From NCBI GenBank assembly GCA_017522015.1, contig JAFXAW010000017.1, forward strand, positions 62,001 to 126,000: 64,000 nt of DNA, in the 5' to 3' direction. The DNA is from Oscillospiraceae bacterium. GTDB lineage: Bacteria; Bacillota; Clostridia; Oscillospirales; Oscillospiraceae. Below are positions 39,520 through 46,913 of the stretch, one piece after another; within the stretch, counting starts at the first letter, position 1; each line of letters starts with the position of its first letter. The notes under the pieces are model-generated. The model searched no databases and was not told the DNA's origin. It saw nothing but the letters and a program-made list of their open reading frames with translations. The translations under genes were made by a program, and so were the position numbers.

Positions 39520-39907
39520 TGAGCATCTCCTCATCGCCGCTCTCGCGGTAGAGTAGATATAAAATCAGCAGCAGGATCAGATCCTCTGTTTCCAGACGGC
39601 TCAGATCGAGCTTTGAAGTCAGCCCCCGCAGCAGCCCGCCCGCTTTCCCCTGTCCGGAAACGCCGGCGGGCTGTCTCCATATTCCCCCGGAGCTGCGCTG
39701 CCCTTCCGGCCTCGTGCCGGAGGGGGCGGACATTCCCCGCGGAGGTGGGGCCTGCCGCGGGGACTCTTCCTGTTTCGTGGTGTTCAGCTGCGGGGCGTTC
39801 CGCTTCGCGGTGTTCTGCCGCGGCGCGGGATGCGCGGAGGCCGGGCGGTTTCCCGGCTGCGGCAGGCGCTCCACCTGTCCGGAATTGCCAAGATAGCGGT
39901 TAATCAT
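39491..39907 (-). CDS. Uncharacterised Pro/Arg-rich protein with conserved hydrophobic tail
   Basis: I do not recognise a named family. The first 90 of 138 residues are low-complexity, basic and rich in Pro, Gln, Ser and Arg, as in a disordered linker. The last 45 form a compact unit (LDLSRLETEDLILLLILYLL, then acidic YRESGDEEML, then IMMGAMLFL) that may insert in or lie on the membrane. Its ATG overlaps the stop of the preceding small gene (ATGA) behind GAAGGAGGGG. It is the last of three coupled small genes and its 3' end overlaps mnaA on the opposite strand. A role with its two partners is likely. Confidence 0.72.
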   Translation of the reverse strand: MINRYLGNSGQVERLPQPGNRPASAHPAPRQNTAKRNAPQLNTTKQEESPRQAPPPRGMSAPSGTRPEGQRSSGGIWRQPAGVSGQGKAGGLLRGLTSKLDLSRLETEDLILLLILYLLYRESGDEEMLIMMGAMLFL

Positions 39908-40257
39908 GCGCCCTCCCCTCCTTCCTCGGAAAACATCGTCCCGGCGAACTTTGCCGCGCGGGCAAGCTGCAGCGCGCGGGTCATCTTTCTGCGCCGCTTC
40001 TCCCCCAAAAAGGGTGTCATGGCTTCCAGCAGCGCGTGCGTATCGCTTTTCCCTCCGGGCACGGCCTGTGCCGTTCCCATCATGCCGCGCAGCTTTTCCA
40101 TCATCCCCGCCATGCCACTATCCGGCTGCTCTGGTGCATCCGGCTGTGCGGGCACAGGCGCGCTGCCGCCCATGAGCGACTGCGCGAGCTGGGTAATGCG
40201 GTTCATCTCCTCCGGCGAGGAGAGTATGCTGCTGATCCTGTCCTCCAATTCGCTCAC
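39904..40257 (-). CDS. Uncharacterised helical protein of the three-gene cluster
   Basis: This 117-residue protein has an acidic N-terminal helix (ELEDRISSILSSPEEMNRI), a low-complexity Pro/Ala/Gln middle and a Met-rich helix (GMAGMMEKLRGMMG). A basic C-terminal block follows (FLGEKRRRKMTRALQLARAAKF). The arrangement resembles small proteins seen beside each other in related Clostridia, but I know no assigned function. The start is GTG at 40257, with GGGGCG upstream. It overlaps the following gene by 4 bases. The basic block could bind nucleic acid or a membrane; that is a guess from composition. Confidence 0.7.
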   Translation of the reverse strand: MSELEDRISSILSSPEEMNRITQLAQSLMGGSAPVPAQPDAPEQPDSGMAGMMEKLRGMMGTAQAVPGGKSDTHALLEAMTPFLGEKRRRKMTRALQLARAAKFAGTMFSEEGGEGA

Positions 40258-40276
40258 GCCGCGCCACGCCCCTTTC

Positions 40277-40507
40277 TTACTTCTTCTTTATCGCGCCGGA
40301 TACGTCCTGCGCCAGCTTTTTCCCCTGCTCGGTGGACAGAATGCGCCGCAGCATCTCCTGCAGCGCCGCTGCATCCCCGCCGCGGGCGGTTTTTTCCATC
40401 TCCGCCGGGTCGATCAGCGCCCCGAGCGCCTTTGCCTCCGGGGTTTCGGCCAGCGCGCGCAGCTTTTCTCCATTCTTGCCCTCAAAGAGCGCTTTCATGT
40501 CCTGCAT
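40277..40507 (-). CDS. Uncharacterised small helical protein, first of the three-gene cluster
   Basis: This 76-residue, mostly helical protein has the pattern KLRALAETPEAKALGALID, then MEKTARGGDAAALQEMLRRI and a lysine-rich end (SGAIKKK). There is no membrane segment or cysteine. The ATG follows AAGGAGG by nine bases, a strong ribosome site. It shares short-helix style and the LRRILST or ALQLARA-type repeats with its neighbour, so the two may interact. It is divergent from the phosphoesterase gene; a promoter must lie in the 72-base gap, but none was clear. Function unknown. Confidence 0.7.
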   Translation of the reverse strand: MQDMKALFEGKNGEKLRALAETPEAKALGALIDPAEMEKTARGGDAAALQEMLRRILSTEQGKKLAQDVSGAIKKK

Positions 40508-40579
40508 GCGTGATCGCCTCCTTTGAACTTCTCCTTGCCATTCTATTCACCGGGTCGTGCCGGTGTGAAAGGACTTTTT

Positions 40580-41041
40580 ATGAAGCTTCTTGTTTTTTCG
40601 GATTCCCACGGCAAAATCGAGCCGATGCGCCGCGCCATCGAGCGGGAAAGGCCCGACACGGTTATTCATCTTGGAGACTGCGTCCGTGACGCAGAAAATC
40701 TCCGGCGGGAGATTTCCCCCACGCAGGCTTTCATCTCCGTATGCGGCAACTGCGACCCCGGCTCGGACGCACCGGACCGCGCGGAATTCGTCTTTGACGG
40801 CGTTTCCGTCTTCGCCTGCCACGGGCACCGCTATCGCGTCAAGTTCGGCCTCGATGCTCTCTGCCTCGCGGGTCGGCTTTCGGGCGCGCAGCTTGTGCTT
40901 TTCGGGCACACGCACGCCGCGCTCTGTCAGGAGCTGGGCGGCCTTACGCTCGTCAATCCCGGAAGCGCAGCGCATTCCTATGCCCTCGTGGAAACGGACG
41001 GCGCGGGCGGCTTCGAGGCGCGGCTGCTCAGCGCAGAATAA
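40580..41041 (+). CDS. YfcE/MJ0936-type metallophosphoesterase
   Basis: This 153-residue binuclear metal phosphodiesterase has all calcineurin-like motifs of the small YfcE family: FSDSHG, LGDC, GNCD, CHGH and FGHTH. The ATG at 40580 follows AAAGGA. It ends four bases before the promoter of the glycyl radical enzyme, so the two are adjacent but separately transcribed. The natural substrate is unknown for most of this family. Confidence 0.92.
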   Translation: MKLLVFSDSHGKIEPMRRAIERERPDTVIHLGDCVRDAENLRREISPTQAFISVCGNCDPGSDAPDRAEFVFDGVSVFACHGHRYRVKFGLDALCLAGRLSGAQLVLFGHTHAALCQELGGLTLVNPGSAAHSYALVETDGAGGFEARLLSAE

Positions 41042-41044
41042 TCG

Positions 41045-41073
41045 TAGACAGCAGCATTTTGATGCTGTATAAT
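41045..41073 (+). promoter_or_regulatory. Promoter with an internal dyad, upstream of the glycyl radical enzyme
   Basis: TAGACA and TATAAT are separated by 17 bases, and the spacer contains the inverted repeat CAGCAT-TTTG-ATGCTG (41052-41067). A regulator bound there would block polymerase. Confidence 0.7.
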
Positions 41074-41116
41074 AGATTCATCCATAATATAGTTTCAGGA
41101 GACAGGAGGAATCGCA

Positions 41117-43561
41117 ATGTATAAATTCAAACCTGCGACAGACCGAATCTGGCACATGCGCAATCTCATCCGCGACAGGTGCATCCGCATGGACGCCAGC
41201 CTGCTGGAAACCTTTACCGAGGCGGATCAGAAATTCCAGCACATGATGCCGATCCTCAAAAAAAGCAGCATCTCCCTGTATGTAGCCCAGCGGATGGAGG
41301 TTTCCATCGAGGACTTCGAGCTGATCGTCGGCTCCAAGGGCAAATACTTCTGCGGACGCACGGTTGATCCGCGCAGCTCCGGCATTCCCTTCGCGCTTGA
41401 AGAGGTGGAAAGCGGCCGCTGGACGCTGCGGGAGGACGGCCTTTATCACACGCCGGAATCCGAAGAAATCCAGATGTGCATCGCCCCGGAGGATGTTGAG
41501 CTTCTGAAGAAGTACGCCTCCTACTGGAAGGTGACGGGCATCGGCGCTGCGGCGCAGGCCTCCGCGCCCGAGGGCTATGAGGAATTCCGCAAGCTCAATG
41601 CCTCCGACTACGGCGAGCTGCCCATTCTGATGATCTCGGCCGGACATCTTATCGCCGGTTACAAGAAGATCGTCAACGTCGGTTACGGCGCAATCCGCAA
41701 GGTGGCGGACGACTGGCTTGACGCGCGCAAGGGCAACCTCATGGGCGAGGATGCCTACAAATATCCCTTCTACCGGGCCGCCTCCCTCATGTGCCAGGCC
41801 GCGAGCGAGCTCTGCCTGCGCTATGCCGAGGCCGCGGAGCGGAAGATTCAGGAGACGGCGGACGAAGCCCGCCGCGCCGAGCTGGAAATGATGCACAAGA
41901 GCCTGCTCTGGATCTCCGAAAACCCGGCGCGCACCTTCTACGAGGCTGTGCAGCTTTACATGATGTATCAGACCTTCCTGCACCTGTTCGATGCCTATCC
42001 CGCCATGGCGCTCGGCCGCTTCGACCAGATCACCTGGCCGTACCTGAAAAAAGAGCTGGAGGAAGGCACCATCACGGAGGAATATGCGCAGGAGATCGTC
42101 GACGCCTTCTTCCTGAAGGCCAACTGCTTCTACATGGGCGGCAAGGGCCGTCTGGCACAGACCACCGGCATCGGCAACACCTATCAGCACACCACGCTCG
42201 GCGGCGTTGACCCGGTCACGGGTGAGGACGCCACGAACCCGGTCACCTATATGGCGCTGGAGACCGTCGGCCGCCTGCTGCTGCACGATCCGACCATCTC
42301 TCTGCGCATCAACAAGAACACGCCCGATAAACTCTGGGACTGCGCGCTGGAGACCTCCAAACTCGTCGGCGGCCTGCCCCTGTTCCAGAACGACGAGGTC
42401 ATCACACCCTCGCTGATGCGCGACCTCGGCTGGGACATCGAGGACGCCCGGGACTATGGCATCATCGGCTGTCAGGAGATCGTCGGCTGCGGCAACGACT
42501 ATCCCGCGGGCAACGGCATGCCGGCACCCCACGCCTCCATCCACTACGGCGTTGCTCTGGCGATGGCACTCAACGACGGCAAGAACCCCTTCAACGGGGA
42601 ACAGTGCCCGATTCACACCGGCTATCTGTACGAGATGAACTCCATCGAGGAGGTCCACGAGGCCTACCGGAAGATCACGGAATACGTCTTCAACTGGCAT
42701 GTCACGCTCAACAACTACACCGAGATGTTCCTGCCCTACTTCATGCCGCAGCCGGGTCTTTCCATCTCCGTCGACGGCTGCATGGAAAGCGGCAAGGACA
42801 TTGTCGCCGGCGGCGCGAAGCACAATTCCTACGGCGGCACGGCCACGGGTCTTGCCACCATCGCGGACAGCTTCACCACCATCAAATATATGTGCTTCGA
42901 CAAGAAGCTGTGCACCACGCGGGAGCTTTATGACGCCGTCATGGCCAACTGGGAGGGCTATGAGCCGCTCCGCCAGCAGATCAAAAACGAAGTTCCGCAC
43001 TTCGGCAACGGCGATCCCTATGCCGATATGGAGATGAAGTTCTGCATCGACACCTATATCGATCAGTGCAGCAAGGTGTACAGCGTGCGCGCCCCCTATT
43101 ACAAGCCCGGCCTGTACGGCGCGGCCGACCACATCGCGCAGGGCTATCACACCTGGGCAACGCCGGACGGCAGAAAGACCGGCGAGCCGATCGCGGACGC
43201 CGCCTCCCCCGTGCAGAGTCACGACAAGTTCGGCCCGACGGCGATCTTCAACTCCTCGCTCGTCTACGACCAGTCCAAGATGCTCGACGGCATTGCGCTC
43301 AACCTCCGTATGCATCCGAGCGCGCTGGCCAACCAGGAAGGCATCGACAAGCTGCGCGACATGTCGAAGATCTATTTCGAGCAGGGCGGCCTTGAGGTGC
43401 AGTACAACGTGGTCGACACCGAAACGCTGCGCAAGGCGCAGAAGGATCCGGGCGAATACCGCGATCTCGTCGTGCGCATCGCCGGCTACTCCGCTTACTT
43501 TGTTGAGCTCGGCACGGATCTGCAAAACGACATCATCGCAAGAAACGAAAACATGCTGTAA
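41117..43561 (+). CDS. Glycyl radical enzyme of pyruvate formate-lyase superfamily, orphan
   Basis: This 814-residue protein belongs to the oxygen-sensitive glycyl radical enzymes. The C-terminal radical motif RIAGYSAYF places the radical at G790. The active-site loop GIIGCQEIVGCGND gives the thiyl cysteine C452 with E454 two residues on, the C-x-E pattern of eliminases and decarboxylases rather than the Cys-Cys of pyruvate formate-lyase. A second cysteine, C458, follows. It needs a radical SAM activase, and none is in the window. The ATG at 41117 follows AGGAGG. It has its own promoter and terminator. I cannot assign a substrate; the unusual glutamine at 453 separates it from the common GCVE types I remember. 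Confidence 0.88.
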   Translation: MYKFKPATDRIWHMRNLIRDRCIRMDASLLETFTEADQKFQHMMPILKKSSISLYVAQRMEVSIEDFELIVGSKGKYFCGRTVDPRSSGIPFALEEVESGRWTLREDGLYHTPESEEIQMCIAPEDVELLKKYASYWKVTGIGAAAQASAPEGYEEFRKLNASDYGELPILMISAGHLIAGYKKIVNVGYGAIRKVADDWLDARKGNLMGEDAYKYPFYRAASLMCQAASELCLRYAEAAERKIQETADEARRAELEMMHKSLLWISENPARTFYEAVQLYMMYQTFLHLFDAYPAMALGRFDQITWPYLKKELEEGTITEEYAQEIVDAFFLKANCFYMGGKGRLAQTTGIGNTYQHTTLGGVDPVTGEDATNPVTYMALETVGRLLLHDPTISLRINKNTPDKLWDCALETSKLVGGLPLFQNDEVITPSLMRDLGWDIEDARDYGIIGCQEIVGCGNDYPAGNGMPAPHASIHYGVALAMALNDGKNPFNGEQCPIHTGYLYEMNSIEEVHEAYRKITEYVFNWHVTLNNYTEMFLPYFMPQPGLSISVDGCMESGKDIVAGGAKHNSYGGTATGLATIADSFTTIKYMCFDKKLCTTRELYDAVMANWEGYEPLRQQIKNEVPHFGNGDPYADMEMKFCIDTYIDQCSKVYSVRAPYYKPGLYGAADHIAQGYHTWATPDGRKTGEPIADAASPVQSHDKFGPTAIFNSSLVYDQSKMLDGIALNLRMHPSALANQEGIDKLRDMSKIYFEQGGLEVQYNVVDTETLRKAQKDPGEYRDLVVRIAGYSAYFVELGTDLQNDIIARNENML

Positions 43562-43570
43562 AGCCATCAT

Positions 43571-43615
43571 AAAAGCACCGCGCCGCGCACGGCACTTGCC
43601 GCGCGCGGCGCTTTT
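43571..43615 (+). terminator. Terminator of the glycyl radical enzyme gene
   Basis: A long GC-rich imperfect stem (arms around 43573-43590 and 43597-43612) is followed by CTTTTCCTTG. Confidence 0.75.
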
Positions 43616-43678
43616 CCTTGTCTTTTTCAGCCCGGAACAGATTTTGAAAACACATCACATCTTTTGTAAAAGCAGGGC

Positions 43679-43707
43679 TTGACTTTACGAATCGGATAGG
43701 TTATAAT
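43679..43707 (+). promoter_or_regulatory. tRNA-Ser promoter
   Basis: TTGACT and a perfect TATAAT are spaced by 17 bases, 19 bases ahead of the tRNA. Confidence 0.9.
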
Positions 43708-43726
43708 GCGTGAGTCGAGCAGACGT

Positions 43727-43818
43727 GGAGATGTCGCGTAGCTGGTCGAGCGCGCACGATTGGAAATCGTGTATACCCCATAAGGGTATCGAGAGTTCGA
43801 ATCTCTCCATCTCCGCCA
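43727..43818 (+). tRNA. tRNA-Ser (anticodon GGA)
   Basis: The acceptor arm GGAGATG pairs with CATCTCC. The anticodon stem CACGA/TCGTG encloses the loop TTGGAAA with anticodon GGA, reading UCC and UCU. A long variable arm, typical of class II tRNAs, precedes the GAGAG-TTCGAAT-CTCTC T-arm. The CCA end is encoded. The adjacent hairpin acts as its terminator. Confidence 0.96.
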
Positions 43819-43862
43819 AAGAATAACCGCAACTTTGATACAAGGTTGCGGTTATTTTCTTT
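43817..43862 (+). repeat. Terminator hairpin of tRNA-Ser, first copy of a direct repeat
   Basis: A 12-base stem (43822-43833 with 43845-43856) is followed by TTTTCTTTC. The whole 46-base unit recurs at 44302-44346 with one substitution and one deletion. Confidence 0.92.
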
Positions 43863-43875
43863 CTTATGGTATAAT
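43846..43875 (+). promoter_or_regulatory. Promoter of the AT-rich insert gene
   Basis: TATAAT at 43870-43875 has TTGCGG 18 bases upstream, and that -35 box is part of the right arm of the tRNA-Ser terminator. Confidence 0.6.
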
Positions 43876-43894
43876 AAAAAAAGGCGGTGATTGT

Positions 43895-44209
43895 ATGTTA
43901 GTTGATGAACAAATCAAAAATGCAAGACATAATTTCATGTTGGCGTCAGAAGAGTTTGGTTTTGAGTTTGTGAGTCCTTTCAATCTTACTGATGAAATAG
44001 AAGTGTTTGGGTATATTTCAAACTACGGGAGCAAGAACGGTGTTGTTGTTTGTCTTACTGCCCCGCCTAATTATTTAACTGATAATAGAGTTGTCGAGTG
44101 GTGCAAAGAAAATGATTGTTTTTGTTCTTTCATAAGCATCGAACCGCTAATTGGGGAGTATAGACGGTCATACTTTCGAGAAATGCTTCGTGATTGGGGC
44201 CAGTATTAA
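43895..44209 (+). CDS. AT-rich hypothetical protein between duplicated terminators
   Basis: I do not recognise a family for this 104-residue soluble protein (MLVDEQIKNARHNFMLASEE at the start, ending in MLRDWGQY). It has no membrane segment or signal peptide and is rich in aromatic and acidic residues, in the style of small immunity proteins, but without a toxin nearby that is only a suggestion. Base composition is far more AT-rich than the flanking genes, and the gene with its own terminator lies exactly between two copies of the tRNA-Ser terminator. Recent transfer is likely. The ATG at 43895 follows AAGGCGGTG. Confidence 0.7.
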   Translation: MLVDEQIKNARHNFMLASEEFGFEFVSPFNLTDEIEVFGYISNYGSKNGVVVCLTAPPNYLTDNRVVEWCKENDCFCSFISIEPLIGEYRRSYFREMLRDWGQY

Positions 44210-44223
44210 CTTGTAAAAGTTGA

Positions 44224-44278
44224 AAATGCACCCCCAAAAATGATTTTGCACCCCCTAACCTTAAAAGGGGGTGCATTT
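44224..44278 (+). terminator. Terminator of the insert gene, with a repeated left arm
   Basis: The right arm GGGGGTGCATTT (44267-44278) can pair with either of two left arms containing TGCACCCCC (44224-44235 or 44247-44255). Two alternative hairpins are therefore possible. Confidence 0.7.
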
Positions 44279-44301
44279 GTATTAAAATTAGGGTTAGTCT
44301 T

Positions 44302-44346
44302 CAAAGAATAACCGCAACTTTGATATAAGTTGCGGTTATTTTCTTT
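44302..44346 (+). repeat. Second copy of the tRNA-Ser terminator hairpin
   Basis: This near-identical copy of 43817-43862 includes the CA of the tRNA 3' end and retains a 13-base stem. It closes the AT-rich insert. Confidence 0.92.
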
Positions 44347-44531
44347 TCATCAAACGCGGCTTGACACCGGGATTTTCAGCTTTTTCGCAAACAAAATTCC
44401 TTTCGTCGCGGGTTGGAAAGTTTCCTTTGCGAAAATGCAAAATGATCTTCCAATTTTTATTAAACAATGGTATGCTATAATAAGTGGATTATGTGCGTCA
44501 GGGTGAAGCAATCGGAAAGTGTGGTGGCGGC
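44347..44531 (+). promoter_or_regulatory. Upstream region and promoter of the exporter operon
   Basis: An extended -10 box (TGCTATAAT at 44473-44481) has no good -35 partner, so activation by a regulator is possible. GCGAAAATGCAAAA and TTTCGCAAACAAAA stretches upstream could be binding sites. Nothing coding was seen. Confidence 0.55.
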
Positions 44532-45182
44532 ATGGCCGGCTTGCACAATGTATATTTCTCTTACGGGAAGCGGAAAATTCTGGAAGGTCTGAGTTTTTCT
44601 GTCAATCCCGGTGAGTGCGTCGTCCTCGCGGGGCCCAACGGATCGGGAAAATCCACAGCGCTTGCCATCCTGGCCGGGATTTTCCGGCCGGATTCCGGCG
44701 AGGTGTATGCAGACGGCCCGATCGGCTATGTTCCGCAGGGCACAGCGCTGTTTGAAGACATGACCGTCGGGGACAACCTGCGCTTTTTTGCGGGAATGGC
44801 AGACGCAGATATGCAAAAGCCGCTTCCGTTTAACGTGGAGCAGATGTGGAAAAAGAAAGTATCTAAGCTCTCCGGCGGAATGAAAAAGCGGGTCAGCATA
44901 GCCTGCGCGCTGACAGGTTCTCCGCAACTGGTGCTTTTGGATGAGCCTTGCGCTTCTCTGGATGTGGAATATAAGGCAGAGCTGACCTCCATCGTGCACG
45001 ACCTGAAAAACCGCGGATGCGCCATTGTATATGTAAGCCACGACCCGATGGAAGTGGCGTCGTTTTACGATAAACTGGTCTACTTTGGAGATTCGACCGT
45101 TACTTACACCCGGGAACAGCTTTCCGGGAACCCCGCAGACGAAAACGTTTTTTACAAACAATTTCTAAGTTTGTTTTGTTAA
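44532..45182 (+). CDS. ABC transporter ATP-binding protein of the four-gene exporter operon
   Basis: This compact 216-residue ATPase has Walker A at 34-42 (GPNGSGKST), a Q-loop (GYVPQGTALFEDMTV) and the signature LSGGMKKR. Walker B is LVLLDEPCASLD, with the switch histidine in VYVSHDP. The ATG at 44532 is chosen because in-frame codons upstream of it begin at or before the expected transcript start. The ribosome site is weak (GGTGGCGG). It heads an operon with a large single-pass protein and two ABC-2 permeases, which it should energise. Confidence 0.9.
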   Translation: MAGLHNVYFSYGKRKILEGLSFSVNPGECVVLAGPNGSGKSTALAILAGIFRPDSGEVYADGPIGYVPQGTALFEDMTVGDNLRFFAGMADADMQKPLPFNVEQMWKKKVSKLSGGMKKRVSIACALTGSPQLVLLDEPCASLDVEYKAELTSIVHDLKNRGCAIVYVSHDPMEVASFYDKLVYFGDSTVTYTREQLSGNPADENVFYKQFLSLFC

Positions 45183-45205
45183 AGAAAGTGAGAGGAGAAC
45201 CCGAA

Positions 45206-46870
45206 ATGAACGAAGAAGAAAAGAACCTGACCCCCGAGGTCGGCGAGGCAGCGCCCGAAGTCGCTGAGGCCTATGCCGCCCCCGAAGCCGCGGAAGCACC
45301 CGAAGTCGTTGCGCAGCCCGCAGCGGAAGTTGCAGCCGAGCAGCCCGTTTATGAGCAGCCTGCGCCCGAAGTGACTCCCGCGCCCGAAGCGGCGGCAGAG
45401 CAGCCCGCACCGGAAGCGGAGAAGAAAATCGGGAAAAAGCCGATTCTGATCGCGGTCGCCGCGGTGGTCGTGCTTGCCATCGCCGTAATCATTATTGCGA
45501 TTGCCACTTCCTCCCCGCTCAAGCTGGTGACCAAAGGCTTTGAAAACAGCGTCAGCGCGCTGAAGGAAAACGAGGCCGTTGTCTTTGCCGACAAGGTAAT
45601 CAAGGGTGGCAGCATCGGCGCGGAATGCGATATGGAAGAGCTCATGGATCTGCCGGTTGAAGGCACTCTGTCTGCGAAAGTGTACACCGACACCGACAAG
45701 GCTGCCCTTACCGCCAATTTTGAGGTCGAAGGCGACACCGTGCTGGATGCCAGCGTATTGGCTGACAAAAAGAGCGTCGTTGTTGCTTCCGACGTGCTGC
45801 TTGGCGACAACGCCTACGGCATCAATCTGAGCAAGCTTACCGAGAAGTTCAACAATTCCGTGTTTGGCCCGGACGGCGATCTTTCCCTCGGCATCGAACT
45901 TCCCGAGAGTGTAAATTCCATTGGCGATGACGCCTCCAAGCTGAGCAAAGACAGCCAGAAGATCATCAAGTCTGTCCTTACCGAGCTGCTGACCAGCGTC
46001 AACGACCACGCCGAGATCAGCAAGGAAAAGGAAACCCTCTCCTTCAACGGAACGGACGTTAAGGTCACGGCTGTTGAAGTTCAGATCGACGGCGAAACCG
46101 CAGCGGCTGTTGCGGTCGATATGGTTGAGTATCTCCGCAGCAACAAGGCCCTCAAGGCGTTCCTCTATGAGTACGCCGACAAGATTGCAAGCCTCGCGGA
46201 AGATTTCGACTATGCCTCCGTTGACTTTGTTGACACCCTCGACATGCTCTATGAGCAGCTCGACGAGATCACCGATGAAGATCTGGAAGACCTGGCCGAG
46301 AATCTTGGCGATATGGATCTGGACCTCTCCATGACCTTCTACGTCACCAAGTCCGGCAAGGAACTGATCGGCGTGGAGTTTGACAACGACGAAGTCAAGG
46401 CAACCGTGCTTGCCGGACCGAGCTTCAAAGAGATCGAGGAAATCTCCGTTAACCTGGACGACGGATATACCAAATATCGCATCAATTACGTTGTGGAAAC
46501 CAACACCAAGAAGGAATTGGTTGCCGAGCTGAAGGTTCGCGAGGATGGCGAAAACATCCTTGTCGGCGAGTTCAACTGGGATAAGTCCAAGGGCGATTTT
46601 GAAGCCGAGCTGACCGACTCCTGGGGCGACACCTATGGCGCAGAGGGCTCTCTCGACGTAAGCTCCAAGGCTGTGGTGCTTGTGCTGGATTCCGTTTCTG
46701 AAGATTCCTACGAGACGGATCTGGGCATTACGCTGACCATTTCCGCTTCGGACAAGATGCCTTCGATGCCCAGGTACACCGATATTCTGGATATGAGCGC
46801 TGAGGATCTTGAAGACATGGTTTCCGATCTGGAAAGCGCCGTATACGATCTGGGCGATCTGGTCTATTAA
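45206..46870 (+). CDS. Single-pass membrane protein with Ala/Glu/Pro-rich N-terminus and large outer domain
   Basis: I know no named function for this 554-residue protein. Residues 1-75 are a low-complexity acidic Ala-Pro-Glu tract with repeated APEV/APEA units, predicted cytoplasmic because KKIGKK precedes the membrane helix (79-100). Residues 105-554 form a large acidic extracytoplasmic domain with alternating beta-like segments, one cysteine and a helical acidic tail (SAEDLEDMVSDLESAVYDLG). It resembles DUF6583-like clostridial surface proteins in outline, from memory only. The ribosome site is GAGAGGAG. Placement between the ATPase and the permeases suggests it is a partner or sensor of the exporter. 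Confidence 0.75.
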   Translation: MNEEEKNLTPEVGEAAPEVAEAYAAPEAAEAPEVVAQPAAEVAAEQPVYEQPAPEVTPAPEAAAEQPAPEAEKKIGKKPILIAVAAVVVLAIAVIIIAIATSSPLKLVTKGFENSVSALKENEAVVFADKVIKGGSIGAECDMEELMDLPVEGTLSAKVYTDTDKAALTANFEVEGDTVLDASVLADKKSVVVASDVLLGDNAYGINLSKLTEKFNNSVFGPDGDLSLGIELPESVNSIGDDASKLSKDSQKIIKSVLTELLTSVNDHAEISKEKETLSFNGTDVKVTAVEVQIDGETAAAVAVDMVEYLRSNKALKAFLYEYADKIASLAEDFDYASVDFVDTLDMLYEQLDEITDEDLEDLAENLGDMDLDLSMTFYVTKSGKELIGVEFDNDEVKATVLAGPSFKEIEEISVNLDDGYTKYRINYVVETNTKKELVAELKVREDGENILVGEFNWDKSKGDFEAELTDSWGDTYGAEGSLDVSSKAVVLVLDSVSEDSYETDLGITLTISASDKMPSMPRYTDILDMSAEDLEDMVSDLESAVYDLGDLVY

Positions 46871-46913
46871 TCATCCATACCAACACGAATAAACAGAGGG
46901 GTCACTACACACG

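Noticed and set aside
43727..44346. Complete integrative element at tRNA-Ser with attL and attR
   Set aside because: No integrase, excisionase or relaxase lies between the repeats, and the repeats contain only two bases of the tRNA. It is reported as a small insert instead.
45206..45430. Tandem DNA repeats coding the Ala/Glu/Pro tract
   Set aside because: The repeats are at protein level with varied codons; there is no exact DNA repeat unit suggesting slippage.
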